Origin: Flavobacteriales bacterium
GTDB lineage: Bacteria; Bacteroidota; Bacteroidia; Flavobacteriales_F; PHOS-HE28
Length of the DNA stretch: 6,464 nt
Reading direction: 5' to 3'
Assembly (NCBI GenBank): GCA_020635715.1
Contig: JACJZG010000044.1
Coordinates: 1-6,464 of the forward strand
Every line of letters begins with the position of its first letter. Position 1 is the stretch's first letter. A program made the position numbers and the translations under genes. A model generated the notes under the pieces. It was not told where the DNA came from, ran no database searches, and saw only the letters and a list, made by a program, of their open reading frames with translations. This document shows, one piece after another, positions 5,607 through 6,464 of the stretch.

Positions 5607-6464
5607 GCGGTCCCATCCCATTCGCGGTGGTCGGTTGTGGCCACATCGGCAAGCGGCATGCGGAGATGATCCAGCGTCATCCGGAATGCGAGCTGGTGGC
5701 GCTCTGCGATGTGCGGCCGCAGGAGGAGACCGCGGTGACGGCGGAAGGGGTGCCCTACTTCCAGGACATGGCCACCATGCTGGCCGGGGTGCCTGGGATC
5801 GAAGTGGTGAACGTGTGCACGCCCAATGGCCTGCACGCTGAGCAGTGCATCATGGCCCTCGAGCACCGCAAGCATGTGGTCTGTGAGAAGCCGCTGGCGT
5901 TGAGCAAGGCCAGCTGCGAGGCGGTCATCTACAAGGCCCTGCAAGTGCACCGCACGGTCTTCGGTGTGATGCAGAACCGCTACAGTCCGCCCAGCCAGTG
6001 GATCAAAGGGCTGCTGGACCAGGGTGTCCTGGGCGAGGTCTTCCTGGTGCAGGTCAACTGCTACTGGAACCGTGACGAACGCTATTACAAGCCGGGTAGT
6101 TGGAAGGGAACACAGGCGATGGATGGCGGAACGCTCTTCACCCAGTTCAGTCACTTCATCGACATCCTGTACTGGTTGTTCGGCGACATCACGGACATCA
6201 ACGCCCGGTTCGCTGACTTCACGCACAAGGGGCTGACCGAATTCGAGGACAGCGGTCTGGTGAACTTCCGTTTCGTCAACGGTGGGATCGGGGCGATCAG
6301 CTACAGCACCGCCGTGTGGGACAAGAATCTGGAGAGCAGCATGACCATCATCGGCTCCAAGGGAAGCGTGAAGATCGGGGGTCAATACATGGACCAGGTG
6401 GAGTACTGCCACATCAAGGACCATGAGATGCCGACCCTCGCTCCCACGAACCCGGCGAACGACT
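5603..6464 (+). CDS. wbpB: WbpB-type Gfo/Idh/MocA NAD-dependent oxidoreductase (3' end missing)
   Basis: The gene starts at an ATG overlapping the wbpD stop and stays open to the right edge, giving 287 residues of a family usually about 310-350 long. Visible features are the Rossmann motif VVGCGHIGKRH with GCGHIG at 11-16, the nucleotide-binding acidic residue in LCDV (35-38), and NVCTPNGLHAE. The signature CEKPLAL has its lysine at 96, and GGTLFTQFSHFIDILYWLFG holds the probable catalytic H184 and D187. A C-terminal alpha/beta domain follows. WbpB oxidises C3 of UDP-GlcNAcA; in characterised systems it works with WbpE and recycles NADH with 2-oxoglutarate. That assignment rests on the adjacent wbpD and the wbpE in the cluster, because Gfo/Idh enzymes are diverse. 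An AAAGG stretch (5594-5598) four bases before the ATG is a rare Shine-Dalgarno-like site in this window. Confidence 0.9.
   Translation, partial: MSGPIPFAVVGCGHIGKRHAEMIQRHPECELVALCDVRPQEETAVTAEGVPYFQDMATMLAGVPGIEVVNVCTPNGLHAEQCIMALEHRKHVVCEKPLALSKASCEAVIYKALQVHRTVFGVMQNRYSPPSQWIKGLLDQGVLGEVFLVQVNCYWNRDERYYKPGSWKGTQAMDGGTLFTQFSHFIDILYWLFGDITDINARFADFTHKGLTEFEDSGLVNFRFVNGGIGAISYSTAVWDKNLESSMTIIGSKGSVKIGGQYMDQVEYCHIKDHEMPTLAPTNPAND

Noticed and set aside
5570..6424. 284-residue open frame antisense to wbpB
   Set aside because: The plus strand encodes a clear Gfo/Idh/MocA protein over the same bases.

Overview
The window looks like a GC-rich (roughly 60% by eye) Bacteroidota chromosome, probably a high-GC Flavobacteriales-type lineage. 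The evidence for this is that the Ugd, Uxs and substrate-binding-like proteins read like the conserved Bacteroidota versions, Shine-Dalgarno sequences are mostly absent, and octamers resembling the Bacteroidota -7 element (TAnnTTTG) sit before gene starts. The lineage is inferred from recall of these families, not from a search.

Layout: a minus-strand gene, cut by the left edge, encodes an exported protein that resembles a Bacteroidota outer-membrane family of unknown function (1-245). A 124-bp divergent intergenic region follows, with promoter-like octamers facing both ways. Everything else is on the plus strand: a WbpE-type sugar aminotransferase (370-1524), UDP-glucose 6-dehydrogenase (1521-2876), UDP-glucuronate decarboxylase / UDP-xylose synthase (2881-3993), a cytosolic NMT1/SsuA-like substrate-binding-domain protein (4018-4944), a WbpD-type hexapeptide acetyltransferase (5034-5606) and a WbpB-type Gfo/Idh/MocA oxidoreductase cut by the right edge (5603-6464). 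No unexplained stretch exceeds 300 bases. No RNA gene, mobile element or CRISPR array was seen.

How the genes work together: Ugd and Uxs form a two-step route from UDP-glucose through UDP-glucuronate to UDP-xylose. WbpB, WbpE and WbpD are the consecutive oxidase, transaminase and N-acetyltransferase steps that turn UDP-GlcNAcA into UDP-2,3-diacetamido-2,3-dideoxyglucuronate, a precursor for O-antigen, capsule or exopolysaccharide. The two routes are interleaved in one cluster. The UDP-GlcNAc 6-dehydrogenase (WbpA), the 2-epimerase (WbpI) and glycosyltransferases are not in the window. Genes are tightly packed (two ATGA overlaps and one 4-bp gap), which suggests one or two operons, with a possible second promoter before wbpD.

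Most of the window is a recognisable nucleotide-sugar locus. The less ordinary points are the orphan cytosolic binding protein in the middle, the Lys/Ala-rich N-terminal extension on Uxs that faces a Lys/Ala tail on Ugd, and a shared TAYCTTCGCGSCC motif before two of the genes.
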